Shown here: positions 1 to 8,056 of the stretch, in pieces
Position numbering within the stretch: position 1 is the stretch's first letter
Layout of the letters: each line of letters starts with the position of its first letter
Source of the DNA: Bacillus sp. Cs-700
Lineage (GTDB): Bacteria > Bacillota > Bacilli > Bacillales > Guptibacillaceae
Reading direction: 5' to 3'
Length of the DNA: 64,000 nt
Assembly (NCBI RefSeq): GCF_011082085.1
Contig: NZ_CP041063.1
Span: 1,116,001-1,180,000, forward strand
Made by a program: the position numbers and the translations under genes
The notes under the pieces: model-generated
What the model was told of the DNA's origin: nothing
What the model saw: the letters and a program-made list of their open reading frames with translations, nothing else
The model's database searches: none

Positions 1-1007
1 ACGGCATTATAGTAGCCATTTTCACTTAAAATTTCTGGAGACGCATTGTATTCATTTCCTGAGTGCGTAAAGAACACCGCACCGCTCGGTAGTCCATAAA
101 GAGAATTCTCAAGAATAAACTCAGAGTCGGAAGTTTTGCCCTGTGCTGTTTGATGATAGAAATTCGGGAAATAATAACTTTCATCAATAAGATCATTAAG
201 GAATGGGGTAATTTCTTTTCCATCAACCTCTTCGTTTATCACGAAACTTTGCGTGGACTCTAGAGAGACGAGAATAATGTTTTTGCCTTCTGCTTTACCG
301 AACATTTCAGGGTTTGGTTCAACATGGTTCGCTTTCACATAGTTTTCAATATCGACAATTTCACTACCGTCGGCAAATGCTCGTTGTGCCTTTGCTTTCG
401 ATTGTAGAACAGCATCATAAACATGATAGTTGTAAGTACCGATATATTTAATAAGCATTTCACGATCAAACGTCCGAGTTAAGAGTTGAGGACGCTCTGT
501 TTCAGCAAGCCCGACATTAATAGCGAAAAGGGCGATGGCACTTGCAAATACAATAGCGATTTCTTTTTTCTTAACTGCGTATGTTTTAGTTTTACGTACA
601 AATAGGTAAGCTGAGAGAAGTATGATATCTATAAATAACAAGAAATCAAAACCGCTTACAAGCTCTGCGATACTGTTTCCAAGTTCACCCATGTTATTCG
701 TTTGAAAGAGAAGCGGTATCGTAATAAAGTCTGTAAATTCTCGATAATAGACAACATTTGCAAATAAAATAAATGACCCGACAAAATTAATGATCAGCAA
801 TACTCTGTTGCGATACTTAGGTGAGGCAAATAATGCAAAACCGAGGAATAACAAGACAGAACTAATCGGGTTTAAAAATAAGATAAACCCTTCCATTTTA
901 TTTTCAGGTTCAATGTTAAACGCAAATTCATACACCAAATACGTTTTTAACCACAGCAAAAATGCTACGACTAGAAAAAACGAATACTTATTTTGTAGCT
1001 TTTTCAT
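1..1007 (-). CDS. LTA synthase family protein (YqgS/LtaS-like), C-terminal part outside window
   Basis: Sulfatase-fold membrane enzyme of the LtaS family, which transfers glycerol-phosphate from phosphatidylglycerol to build or prime lipoteichoic acid outside the membrane. About 335 N-terminal codons are present; the family is usually 600-650 residues. Several hydrophobic segments occupy roughly residues 5-175, then an extracellular domain begins. Residues near 250 (LESTQSF, the metal-binding Glu region) and near 292 (QGKTSDSEF, containing the catalytic Thr) match the family. The ATG at 1007 follows a good AAGGAGGT site. Position next to glcK and yqgQ matches B. subtilis yqgS, one of several LtaS paralogues. 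The reading frame runs off the left edge, so the C-terminal metal-binding His and cleavage site cannot be checked. Confidence 0.9.
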   Translation of the reverse strand, partial: MKKLQNKYSFFLVVAFLLWLKTYLVYEFAFNIEPENKMEGFILFLNPISSVLLFLGFALFASPKYRNRVLLIINFVGSFILFANVVYYREFTDFITIPLLFQTNNMGELGNSIAELVSGFDFLLFIDIILLSAYLFVRKTKTYAVKKKEIAIVFASAIALFAINVGLAETERPQLLTRTFDREMLIKYIGTYNYHVYDAVLQSKAKAQRAFADGSEIVDIENYVKANHVEPNPEMFGKAEGKNIILVSLESTQSFVINEEVDGKEITPFLNDLIDESYYFPNFYHQTAQGKTSDSEFILENSLYGLPSGAVFFTHSGNEYNASPEILSENGYYNA

Positions 1008-1079
1008 GTTTTCTTAGTACCTCCTTAGTTGGATATAAGGAAAAGCTACCATATCTTTCTACGACCATACATAATCGCT

Positions 1080-1108
1080 ATGATAGTATGTTTTCGAAAT
1101 TTAATCAA
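1080..1108 (-). promoter_or_regulatory. Likely sigma-A promoter of the ltaS-like gene
   Basis: On the minus strand TTGATT (1108-1103) and TATCAT (1085-1080) are separated by 17 bp. This lies about 75 bp upstream of the start codon at 1007. The promoter is predicted from consensus only. The rest of the 1008-1300 gap holds this promoter and the glcK terminator; I see no gene in it. Confidence 0.5.
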
Positions 1109-1223
1109 CTAACTTTTGTCCTTATTTTAGTATTTCTTTCAACAATTTTTTGATTCTATTTAGTGCGGCTATTACTAATAACGAATAAGTCGTCCAAAAA
1201 GTTTCGTCTATGCAAAAAAATCA

Positions 1224-1262
1224 TAAAAAAAGAAGAGATCAGACTCCACTGATCTCTTCTTT
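1224..1262 (-). terminator. Rho-independent terminator after glcK
   Basis: A 13-bp perfect inverted repeat (AAGAAGAGATCAG and its complement) around a short loop is followed on the minus strand by a run of seven Ts. It lies about 40 bp past the glcK stop codon. Confidence 0.88.
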
Positions 1263-1300
1263 ACCCCTATCATGACAGGGATAAACGCGAACAATTAGGA

Positions 1301-2272
1301 CTATTTCACTAATTTAGTTTTAACAAGCCACGCCCCACCTATAACGCCAGCATCATTACCAAGAGTAGCAATGGCGAAATCCGAGCCTTCTTTCACCCTC
1401 GGTAAAGCATATTTTTCAAATTGGTGCTTTAATGGTTTCAACAAAGCTTCTCCCGCTTTAGAAACGCCACCTCCAATGACAATCTTAGATGGATTTAAGG
1501 CGTTTGCTAAATTAGCAATGGCCAAACCAAGATAGAACGTAACTTTTTCAACTACTTCTTCAGCGTAAGAATCATTCGCTTCTGCAGCTTCAAAAATGTC
1601 ACGAGAAGTAAGCTGATTCTGCTCCTTATATGTATGATAAAGAACGCTTTCTTGATTAAATGTAAGGTTTTCCATCGCAATCCGAACAATACCAGTTGCA
1701 GAAGCAACGGTTTCAAGACAACCCGTTTTACCACAGTTACATGAAGCACCTGCTTCAGGAACAGAGGTAATATGTCCTATCTCTCCCGCCATTCCGTTCG
1801 TTCCATGAATAATCGTACCATTTGTAATAATGCCACCGCCTACTCCAGTTCCAAGCGTTACGCAAAGCAAATCACGAGCACCATCACCTGCGCCCCGCCA
1901 CATTTCTCCGAGTGCAGCAATATTAGCATCATTATCAATAATAACCGGTAATCCTGTTTCAACTTCTAGCTTATCTTTTAAAGGAAAGTTCCGCCATCCG
2001 ATATTAACGGCATGGTAGATAAAGCCTGTCTCCATCTCAATGAACCCTGGCGCTCCCATGCCAATTCCAGCAAATTTCTCTTTGGCTAATTCCATTTCTT
2101 CCATTTTATCGTCAATTGCTCTTGCAATATGCATCGTAATATGTCGACCAGCTTCTGATTTATCCGTCGGAATTTCCCATTTCTTTTTAATCTCTCCGTA
2201 ATAATCAAGGAAAGCAAGCTTGATTGTTGTGCCTCCCAGATCCACACCTATGAACCATTTTTCTTCTTTCAT
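1301..2272 (-). CDS. glcK: Glucokinase, ROK family
   Basis: ATP-dependent phosphorylation of glucose to glucose-6-phosphate in the cytoplasm. The N-terminal phosphate-binding motif [10 protein letters not shown], the [13 protein letters not shown] segment with the catalytic Asp, the TLGTGVGGG loop and the zinc-binding [10 protein letters not shown] motif near residue 180 are the ROK glucokinase signature. Length (323 aa) is typical. Three ATGs stand in tandem at 2278, 2275 and 2272; AAAGGTGG directly abuts the first, so the third (2272) has the proper spacing and is chosen. It is the last gene of yqgQ-nfrA-glcK and is followed by a strong terminator. B. subtilis glcK (yqgR) also sits between yqgQ and yqgS. 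Confidence 0.95.
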   Translation of the reverse strand: MKEEKWFIGVDLGGTTIKLAFLDYYGEIKKKWEIPTDKSEAGRHITMHIARAIDDKMEEMELAKEKFAGIGMGAPGFIEMETGFIYHAVNIGWRNFPLKDKLEVETGLPVIIDNDANIAALGEMWRGAGDGARDLLCVTLGTGVGGGIITNGTIIHGTNGMAGEIGHITSVPEAGASCNCGKTGCLETVASATGIVRIAMENLTFNQESVLYHTYKEQNQLTSRDIFEAAEANDSYAEEVVEKVTFYLGLAIANLANALNPSKIVIGGGVSKAGEALLKPLKHQFEKYALPRVKEGSDFAIATLGNDAGVIGGAWLVKTKLVK

Positions 2273-2299
2273 CATCATCCACCTTTCAAAACCTTGATA

Positions 2300-3049
2300 T
2301 TATTTTAAAGGAAAACCTTTCTTTTCCAGAAACTTTTTCATGTACGTTCGCACAGGACTCGTTAATTTATGAGCCATCATCGCTGTCCAACCACCTGTGC
2401 GCTGTCCAGCAGTTCGATCTGTATAATAAGACGAAATTACTTCATCATATTTGGTTAATTCATCTTTAAAAACTTTTTCATTTTGTTCATATTCATCTAC
2501 GTGATAAATGTTTTCTAGAGGCAAACGCGGTTTAATATCTGGTTCCTGATTAGGATATCCTACGCAAAGACCAAACAACGGAATCACGTATTGAGGTAGA
2601 TTCAATAAATCATTTACTTTTTCTAGATCATTTCGAATACCACCAATATAACAAATTCCAAGACCCATTGATTCAGCAGCCACGCTTGCATTTTGTGCTG
2701 CAAGAGATGCGTCGATTAATCCTACCATGAATTTTTCAGTAGATTCAATCGTTTCCGTAACATCAGTTCCGTGCATTTCTGCCGTAGCATGATGACGGTT
2801 AAAGTCGGCACAGAATACGAAGAAATGGCCATTCTCTTCAACGTAACTCTGTCCCCCTGCGAGCTCTGCTAATTGTTTTTTCTTCTCTCTATCTTTCACA
2901 CCGATAATAGAGTATGCCTGAATATAACTTGACGTTGACGCAGACTGGGCCGCTTTGACAAGAATATTAATTTGTTCTTCTGTTAGTGGCGTATCTTTAA
3001 ACGCTCGAATAGATCGATGAGCGAGCATCGTTTCAATGGTTTCATTCAT
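2300..3049 (-). CDS. nfrA: NfrA-type NADPH-dependent FMN oxidoreductase (nitroreductase family)
   Basis: Flavin-binding nitroreductase-fold enzyme that oxidises NADPH and reduces flavins, nitroaromatics or disulfides. The 249-aa length equals that of Bacillus NfrA. Family features seen are the N-terminal HRSIRAFKD motif (FMN phosphate contacts), the SSTSSYIQAYS region, the central GLGICYIGGIRND motif and the GLCVGYP turn. The ATG at 3049 has an AAGGAGAG site and sits inside the yqgQ stop region, so the two genes overlap by 8 nt and are probably translationally coupled. In B. subtilis this gene is not between yqgQ and glcK, so its place here is a lineage-specific insertion. The physiological substrate is not determined by sequence. 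Confidence 0.9.
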   Translation of the reverse strand: MNETIETMLAHRSIRAFKDTPLTEEQINILVKAAQSASTSSYIQAYSIIGVKDREKKKQLAELAGGQSYVEENGHFFVFCADFNRHHATAEMHGTDVTETIESTEKFMVGLIDASLAAQNASVAAESMGLGICYIGGIRNDLEKVNDLLNLPQYVIPLFGLCVGYPNQEPDIKPRLPLENIYHVDEYEQNEKVFKDELTKYDEVISSYYTDRTAGQRTGGWTAMMAHKLTSPVRTYMKKFLEKKGFPLK

Positions 3050-3245
3050 GTTTGTCTCTCTCCTTGTTGATTTCATTTCGTAAGATCATTCTGGCGACGA
3101 GGTAATCTTCTTTTTCGAGAATCTTCATATCATATAATTCTTGTACCTCATCTTCCATTAATTCAAGATCTCCAAGTCTACTACCAGTATAAACGATCAT
3201 GCCATAGCGTTTTAAAAGTTGTTGTATCTCATAAAATGTTTTCAT
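3042..3245 (-). CDS. yqgQ: YqgQ family small protein
   Basis: Small cytoplasmic protein of 67 residues related to B. subtilis YqgQ, a conserved helical protein encoded upstream of glucokinase with no firmly assigned role. The core TFYEIQQLLKRYG, the IVYTG segment and the acidic LELMEDEVQELY helix match the family. The ATG at 3245 is preceded by GTGAGG at short spacing; an in-frame ATG at 3257 lacks a ribosome site, and TATAAT lies just upstream of it. The frame continues upstream into the terminator region, which is not coding. First gene of the yqgQ-nfrA-glcK operon. Confidence 0.8.
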   Translation of the reverse strand: MKTFYEIQQLLKRYGMIVYTGSRLGDLELMEDEVQELYDMKILEKEDYLVARMILRNEINKERDKHE

Positions 3246-3301
3246 TTTCCTCACCATTGCTATTATAGCAATCCATCCTCTTAAAAAAAATAAATAAGCA
3301 C

Positions 3302-3337
3302 AAAAAAGGACACATTCTTTAGTAAAGAACATGTCCC
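3302..3337 (-). terminator. Terminator after the SpoVAF-like gene
   Basis: Inverted repeat AGGACATGTTCTTTA / TAAAGAATGTGTCCT (one mismatch-type pair) followed on the minus strand by a T run. It immediately follows the stop codon of the germination gene and precedes yqgQ. Confidence 0.85.
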
Positions 3338-4801
3338 TTAACGATCTGGATCTTTTGTATGAAGAACTGTTGGCCTTCGATTTTTAAGAGGCATCGGCGC
3401 TCGAAAAATAACATCGCGAAAAGCACGATATGAAAAAGGAATAAACGGCCACAGGTATGGAATATGAAAAGATTTTGTACGAATAAGAAGGACCATCCAA
3501 AGAGTAAAGCCGACAACAAAGCCAATGACTCCAAAGGCAGCTGTTACGACAAGTAATAGTAGTCGAAACAAACGGTTGGCAAGACTCAATTCATAAGACG
3601 GAGTTGCAAAGGTACCTAAAGCTGCAAGAGCTAGATATAAAATAACCTCATTAATAAATAATCCTACCTCAACAGCTACTTGTCCTATTAATATAGCTGA
3701 TACAAGACCAAGCGCTGTCGCTAAAGACGTTGGTGTATGAATCGTTGCCATTCTAAGAATATCAATCCCTATTTCAATAAGTAAAAATTGAACAAATAAC
3801 GGCAGAGTCCCCCCTTGATCAACGCCAATAAACTGCATATTCGATCCTAATAACCTTGGATTTGTAGCAAATAAATACCAGAGCGGTAAGATGAAAATCC
3901 CGATCCATACAGCAATAAAACGGACAAGCCTTAAATAAGCTCCTACAAGCGGTTTTTGTCGATACTCTTCCGCATGCTGCAAGTGATGCCAAAATGTTGT
4001 TGGTGTGATAAGCACACTAGGGGATCCATCAACATAAATCAAAACATGACCTTCATAAAGATGAATGGCAGCAGTATCTGGTCGCTCTGTATACCGCACA
4101 AGAGGATACGGATTTAAATGCCTACCACATATAAATTCTTCAATCGTTTTTTCACCCATCGGTAAACCATCTGTATCAATATTACTCACTGATTCCTTAA
4201 TCCTCTTAACAATTTCTGGATCCGCAATATCCTCAATGTAACTAATACAAATATCTGTTTTAGACCTTCTACCCACTTGCATATATTCCATTCTCAGTGT
4301 TTTGTCCCTTACTCTTCTCCTAGTCAGTGACGTATTAAATATAATTGTTTCAACAAATCCATCCCTAGCCCCTCTCGTTACACGTTCCAAATCGGGCTCT
4401 TGTGGTCCACGAACTGGATAGGTTCTTGCATCAATCATGATAACTTCGCTCATGCCTTCTACAACAAGAGCTGTTGGGCCGGCTAGAACAAGGTCCATGA
4501 CGACATCAAGGTCTTTCTGTCGATCAATTTCCACATAAGGAATATGAACTTTCATGAGCTTTTCAAGCGGATCTGGATCAAGTTGTTCTGGCTCAAGTCT
4601 TGACAGTAATTTCATTAAATAATGCAGAATATCATCTTTTACAAAACCATCAATTAAGAACATCGCCATTTTCCGACCTGCATAGTCGAGATCAAGTTGA
4701 ATCACATCAAAGCTTTTACCAACCCCTAATTCTTTATGAAGAAAATCTATATTTTTTTCAAATGAATGACTAACTGGATGAATGATCTTTTTCTGAGACA
4801 T
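3338..4801 (-). CDS. spoVAF: GerA-family spore germination protein, probably SpoVAF
   Basis: Inner-membrane protein of the GerA A-subunit family, used by endospores during germination. The N-terminal soluble domain (about residues 1-285) includes VGKSFDVIQLDLDYAG, FLIDGFVKDD, LVLAGPTALVVEG and the PVRGPQEPDLERVTRGARDGFVE motif conserved in the family. The C-terminal third carries about five membrane segments. Length (487 aa) and the start of the protein resemble SpoVAF, normally the last gene of the spoVA operon. Here it is alone with its own terminator and no spoVA genes nearby. GAGGGGGA precedes the ATG. The family call is secure; SpoVAF rather than another GerA-A paralogue is inferred from memory of the family. 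Confidence 0.85.
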   Translation of the reverse strand: MSQKKIIHPVSHSFEKNIDFLHKELGVGKSFDVIQLDLDYAGRKMAMFLIDGFVKDDILHYLMKLLSRLEPEQLDPDPLEKLMKVHIPYVEIDRQKDLDVVMDLVLAGPTALVVEGMSEVIMIDARTYPVRGPQEPDLERVTRGARDGFVETIIFNTSLTRRRVRDKTLRMEYMQVGRRSKTDICISYIEDIADPEIVKRIKESVSNIDTDGLPMGEKTIEEFICGRHLNPYPLVRYTERPDTAAIHLYEGHVLIYVDGSPSVLITPTTFWHHLQHAEEYRQKPLVGAYLRLVRFIAVWIGIFILPLWYLFATNPRLLGSNMQFIGVDQGGTLPLFVQFLLIEIGIDILRMATIHTPTSLATALGLVSAILIGQVAVEVGLFINEVILYLALAALGTFATPSYELSLANRLFRLLLLVVTAAFGVIGFVVGFTLWMVLLIRTKSFHIPYLWPFIPFSYRAFRDVIFRAPMPLKNRRPTVLHTKDPDR

Positions 4802-4871
4802 TGGTCCCCCTCCTCGTTTCCATCATTCACCAATCTCATTCGTTACATACCTATTAAATAATTGGGCAAAG

Positions 4872-4907
4872 AAATGCCAGCCTTCTCAAAAGAGAAGGCT
4901 GGCATTT
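4872..4907 (-). terminator. Terminator after the M42 peptidase gene
   Basis: Perfect 16-bp inverted repeat (AAATGCCAGCCTTCTC and its complement) with a 4-nt loop directly after the stop codon. The downstream T tract on the minus strand is short (TTTCTTT), so this may also act bidirectionally. Confidence 0.75.
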
Positions 4908-4910
4908 ACT

Positions 4911-5963
4911 TCAATCAATCATCTGTGATAGAAGATAGCGATAAATTAAATGAGCTGTATGAAGCATTGAATCCTCATGGGTACGCTCATAAGCATGAGA
5001 AGCATCAATACCAGGGCCAATTAGAGCATGCCGAATATCTACCCCTGCACGGATCGCTGCCGATGCATCTGAGCCATAGTAAGGATAAATATCTAGCTTG
5101 TACTCAATATGATGTTCTTCTGCAAGGCTGACCAAATGCTCTCTGAGGCGATAATGATAAGGACCACTCGAATCTTTCGCGCAAATGGAAACGGTGTATT
5201 CATCTGAGGATTGCCCATCACCAAGTGCCCCCATATCCACGGCTATGTATTCTACAGTTTCTCCAGGAATATTCGAATTTCCACCGTAACCAATCTCTTC
5301 GTTATTAGAAATTAAGAAATGTGTTGTATGAGGAAGCGTTTTGTTATCTTCCTTTAGTTTTTTTATATTTGCAAGAAGCAGGGCAACGCTTGCTTTATCA
5401 TCTAAATGTCTGGACTTAATAAACCCGCTCTCTGTTAACTGCACCCGAGGATCAAAGGAAGTAAAATCGCCGACGCGTATTCCTAATTTCTTAACGTCTT
5501 CCGCGTTAGCAACACGTTCGTCTAGGCGCACCTCCATATTTTGTTCATCTCGTTTGATCTCTCCATTGTTTTTATAAACATGGACAGAGGTTTGGTGTAA
5601 AAGTATTGTGCCAGTAAAACGCTTACCATCTCCTGTAATTATTTCACAGTACTCTCCTTCTATCGCATTAAATCGAAAGCCACCAATTAAAGATAAGCGT
5701 AGGCGACCATCGCTCTTGATTTCTTTAATCATCGCTCCCAACGTATCTACGTGAGCTGTTAACATGCGCTGTCGAGATGAATCAGCACCTTCTATCGTAG
5801 CAATCAGCCCACCTTTATGATTTCGCTTCGTTTCTACACCTAGTTCTTGCATTCTTCCTTCCACCCAACTAATCACTTCATCTGTGTAACCTGATGGACT
5901 TGGAATACTAACTAATTCTTTCGTCGTTTGTAGAAGCTCTTCTGCATGGAATAAGTCTCTCAT
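4911..5963 (-). CDS. M42 family metallopeptidase (aminopeptidase/YtoP-FrvX type)
   Basis: Predicted cytoplasmic di-zinc aminopeptidase of family M42 (PF05343; sometimes labelled endoglucanase). Ligand motifs are in the right order: TAHVDTLGAM (His, Asp, about residue 70), RHLDDKASVALLL (bridging Asp), SNNEEIGYGGNSN (catalytic Glu pair), a YIAVDMGALGDGQ segment and the C-terminal GPGIDASHAYERTH motif with the last His. Length 350 aa is typical. An in-frame ATG at 5972 abuts the AAAGGA site, whereas the ATG at 5963 has 9-nt spacing and is chosen. Substrate specificity cannot be deduced. It is monocistronic and followed by a terminator. Confidence 0.9.
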   Translation of the reverse strand: MRDLFHAEELLQTTKELVSIPSPSGYTDEVISWVEGRMQELGVETKRNHKGGLIATIEGADSSRQRMLTAHVDTLGAMIKEIKSDGRLRLSLIGGFRFNAIEGEYCEIITGDGKRFTGTILLHQTSVHVYKNNGEIKRDEQNMEVRLDERVANAEDVKKLGIRVGDFTSFDPRVQLTESGFIKSRHLDDKASVALLLANIKKLKEDNKTLPHTTHFLISNNEEIGYGGNSNIPGETVEYIAVDMGALGDGQSSDEYTVSICAKDSSGPYHYRLREHLVSLAEEHHIEYKLDIYPYYGSDASAAIRAGVDIRHALIGPGIDASHAYERTHEDSMLHTAHLIYRYLLSQMID

Positions 5964-6071
5964 TGCAATCATCCTTTCAAATTAGCTTGTAATAGGGAAA
6001 AAACGATCTTCATATTTTTGTTTACTATCTCATACATATGATGACAAGCTTAATGAATCGGAGGGCTCCGG

Positions 6072-6980
6072 ATGATCAAAAGAATTCACTACGTTATCAT
6101 GCTAGGAATGATTGGTTTTTTTGCGCTCATCCTTGTTAATACAAGTAGTAATCCTGTCAGGGAATCATTTACGTATTTCCCTCCAGACCCGGACGTTTCA
6201 TTTGATTCAGCTAGTACATCTCTCACTATTTTAACGCAGGAAGATGAAGATGAATACACATTGAACTGGAAGACTGAGTCAACTCTTTCGGAAACGGCCT
6301 ATTTACGTCAAGATTTATCATTTCTTTATGAAGAGGGACGCTTAATCGACTCCATGTCCACCTGGAAAGAGAATACGGCAACCATTCGGCAAAAAAAAGG
6401 AATCACGAGTGAAGATAGCGGTCATTATGAAGCCATCACTTACCATTATGGCGAAATACACTACCCAAATGATGTGATTAAAAGCGCTCAAAAAATGAGC
6501 TACGACCAGCTATACGTGATTGATTCGCCAATGACGCCACTAGAATCATTCAAACAAGCTTCAAGTGAAGAAGAAAAAGAATGGCAATACATTCTTGATC
6601 ATGCTATCGATCAGCAAGCTCAATTGGTTTTCAAATCTATGGTAGCTGAATATAACTTACATCCTGAAGATTATACGATTTTATCACTTACTTCACTAGA
6701 TCAATATGAAAACAAAGCACTACCTGGCTTATCTCAAAAGCAAACTACTGATGCTATTGGAGGAATATGGGAAGGGTTATATAAGAATTATTTTCTAGGC
6801 ATCTTGCTCCCTGATGGTTCTACTGAAACACCTATAGGAAGCACTATTCCAGTTATACTCATTCATAAACAATCCCCTTATCTACTTATTCTATTCCAAT
6901 CAAAAAGCGGAAAAAACGTTCAATTAATCCAATACCTTAACGAGCCCTTACTAGAGCGTAAAGATGACTCACCTAACTAA
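6072..6980 (+). CDS. Hypothetical protein with N-terminal membrane anchor
   Basis: I do not recognise this 302-residue protein. A hydrophobic stretch at about residues 7-22 after a short basic N-terminus (MIKRIH) suggests a signal anchor or uncleaved signal peptide; no lipobox Cys is present, so it is probably a membrane-tethered extracytoplasmic protein. The remainder is acidic and soluble, rich in Glu, Asp, Ser and Thr, with no cysteines, no repeats and no motif I can assign. GGAGGG precedes the ATG at about 7-nt spacing. It stands alone on the plus strand between an M42 peptidase and a HAD phosphatase, both on the minus strand. Normal codon composition argues that it is a real gene. Confidence 0.75.
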   Translation: MIKRIHYVIMLGMIGFFALILVNTSSNPVRESFTYFPPDPDVSFDSASTSLTILTQEDEDEYTLNWKTESTLSETAYLRQDLSFLYEEGRLIDSMSTWKENTATIRQKKGITSEDSGHYEAITYHYGEIHYPNDVIKSAQKMSYDQLYVIDSPMTPLESFKQASSEEEKEWQYILDHAIDQQAQLVFKSMVAEYNLHPEDYTILSLTSLDQYENKALPGLSQKQTTDAIGGIWEGLYKNYFLGILLPDGSTETPIGSTIPVILIHKQSPYLLILFQSKSGKNVQLIQYLNEPLLERKDDSPN

Positions 6981-6993
6981 AGGGAAGTGTCTC

Positions 6994-7701
6994 CTAATCA
7001 AATAAAATCTTCTTCAATTCATCATAAGTAACGATTTCAGGGACTCTGTCCTCAAGATTCTGATCAGCCTTTTCGTTTCGAGAATTGAAATAAATCGCAT
7101 CAAAGCCTGCTTCTAATGCAGGTTTAATGTCATGTTCAAAGGTGTCGCCTATGTATAGATATCGACCGGTACTACCTAAAACGTAGTGAAAGATAGAAGT
7201 TCCGGGTTTTTCTAACCCTACAACTTCTGAAATATAGATGTTTCCTTGAGGAATCCAACGAGACAGTTGTAGCGCCTCAATCTTTGCTGTTTGGGTTTCC
7301 TTCTCACCGTTCGTAATGATGCCTAGTTCAATCCCTTTATTTTTCAATAATGATAATATAGCATCACTCTCTGGATATAACTCAGCGAAAGAGGCCACTT
7401 TAGACTGATATTCTTCTTGAAAATCAATTGCTTCTTGTTCAGAGCATGATAAATTAAAAAATTCATTCGTCTTACAAAAACGATTAATCTGATAACGCTC
7501 TCTTGACCACTCCCCTTCTTCATAAAATCCCCAAAATTTATCACAGTTACATTTGAAGACAGCAAACCATTTATGAACAGGAAGAGATGATTTTTTCTTA
7601 TACAACATGTTTTCTGCACAGTGCAAAATGGTTTTTTCAAAAGCTTTTTCATGGTCGTAAAGAGTATTATCCAAATCAAAATAGATGTGTGTCCATTTCA
7701 C
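6994..7701 (-). CDS. HAD family hydrolase (YjjG/YfnB-like phosphatase)
   Basis: Haloacid-dehalogenase superfamily phosphatase, subfamily I with a helical cap. Motif I is YFDLDNTLYDHE near the N-terminus, motif II is GIITNGEKETQ around residue 115, the motif III Lys lies in VVGLEKPGTSIF, and motif IV is YIGDTFEHDIKPALEAGF. This matches nucleotidase or 2-haloacid-type phosphatases; the substrate is unknown. The frame stays open upstream, but the only good ribosome site (GGAGG, 7-nt spacing) precedes the GTG at 7701, giving 235 aa, the usual family length. The gene converges with the orphan plus-strand gene, with only 13 bp between their stops and no clear terminator. Confidence 0.88.
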   Translation of the reverse strand: MKWTHIYFDLDNTLYDHEKAFEKTILHCAENMLYKKKSSLPVHKWFAVFKCNCDKFWGFYEEGEWSRERYQINRFCKTNEFFNLSCSEQEAIDFQEEYQSKVASFAELYPESDAILSLLKNKGIELGIITNGEKETQTAKIEALQLSRWIPQGNIYISEVVGLEKPGTSIFHYVLGSTGRYLYIGDTFEHDIKPALEAGFDAIYFNSRNEKADQNLEDRVPEIVTYDELKKILFD

Positions 7702-7783
7702 AAAATCGCCTCCAATCTGAGTAGGATCAAATTTCACCTTTCTTATCATGGTTCTTATTTTACTCTTTTCCATTTTTAGAAGA

Positions 7784-7817
7784 AAGGAAAAAACCTCCAC
7801 CATTTAAGGTAGAGGTT
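7784..7817 (-). terminator. Terminator after the 58-codon ORF
   Basis: A 10-bp stem (AACCTCTACC pairing with GGTGGAGGTT, one G-U) with a 6-nt loop is followed by TTTTTT on the minus strand. It overlaps the stop codon of the small ORF, supporting that ORF as the 3' end of a transcript. Confidence 0.75.
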
Positions 7818-7989
7818 AGGATAAAAACGAGCTAAAAAGCTTGTTGCGTAAACCGGGAAATTTCAATGAATTACCCACGATGAAGCGTCTAATTACCGCC
7901 ACACCTAATAGTCCATTCAATAAACGATAGCGATATTCATAAATCACCACGACTAAGGATAAAAGAACGAGCACCTTCGTTATTTTCAT
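7816..7989 (-). CDS. Small putative membrane protein (57 aa)
   Basis: Short ORF not recognisable to me. AGGAGG precedes two tandem ATGs at 7992 and 7989; the second has the better spacing. The product begins with a hydrophobic segment (about residues 3-16, KITKVLVLLSLVVVIYEY) followed by a basic tail with IRRF, FPGLRNKLF and no acidic patch, as expected of a small membrane-associated protein with a positive interior. The stop codon is embedded in a rho-independent terminator. These three signals (ribosome site, membrane segment, terminator) support a real gene. Possible homologues may be small uncharacterised Bacillus proteins; I cannot name one with confidence. Confidence 0.6.
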   Translation of the reverse strand: MKITKVLVLLSLVVVIYEYRYRLLNGLLGVAVIRRFIVGNSLKFPGLRNKLFSSFLS

Positions 7990-8056
7990 CATACGCCTCC
8001 TGAAACTGTACTATACCTCTACTGTTTGCAGGTAATGCCGTTTTTATCCATAGTTC

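Noticed and set aside
26-226. 66-codon minus-strand open frame at the left edge
   Set aside because: Out-of-frame shadow inside the LtaS-type coding sequence, which runs through the left edge.
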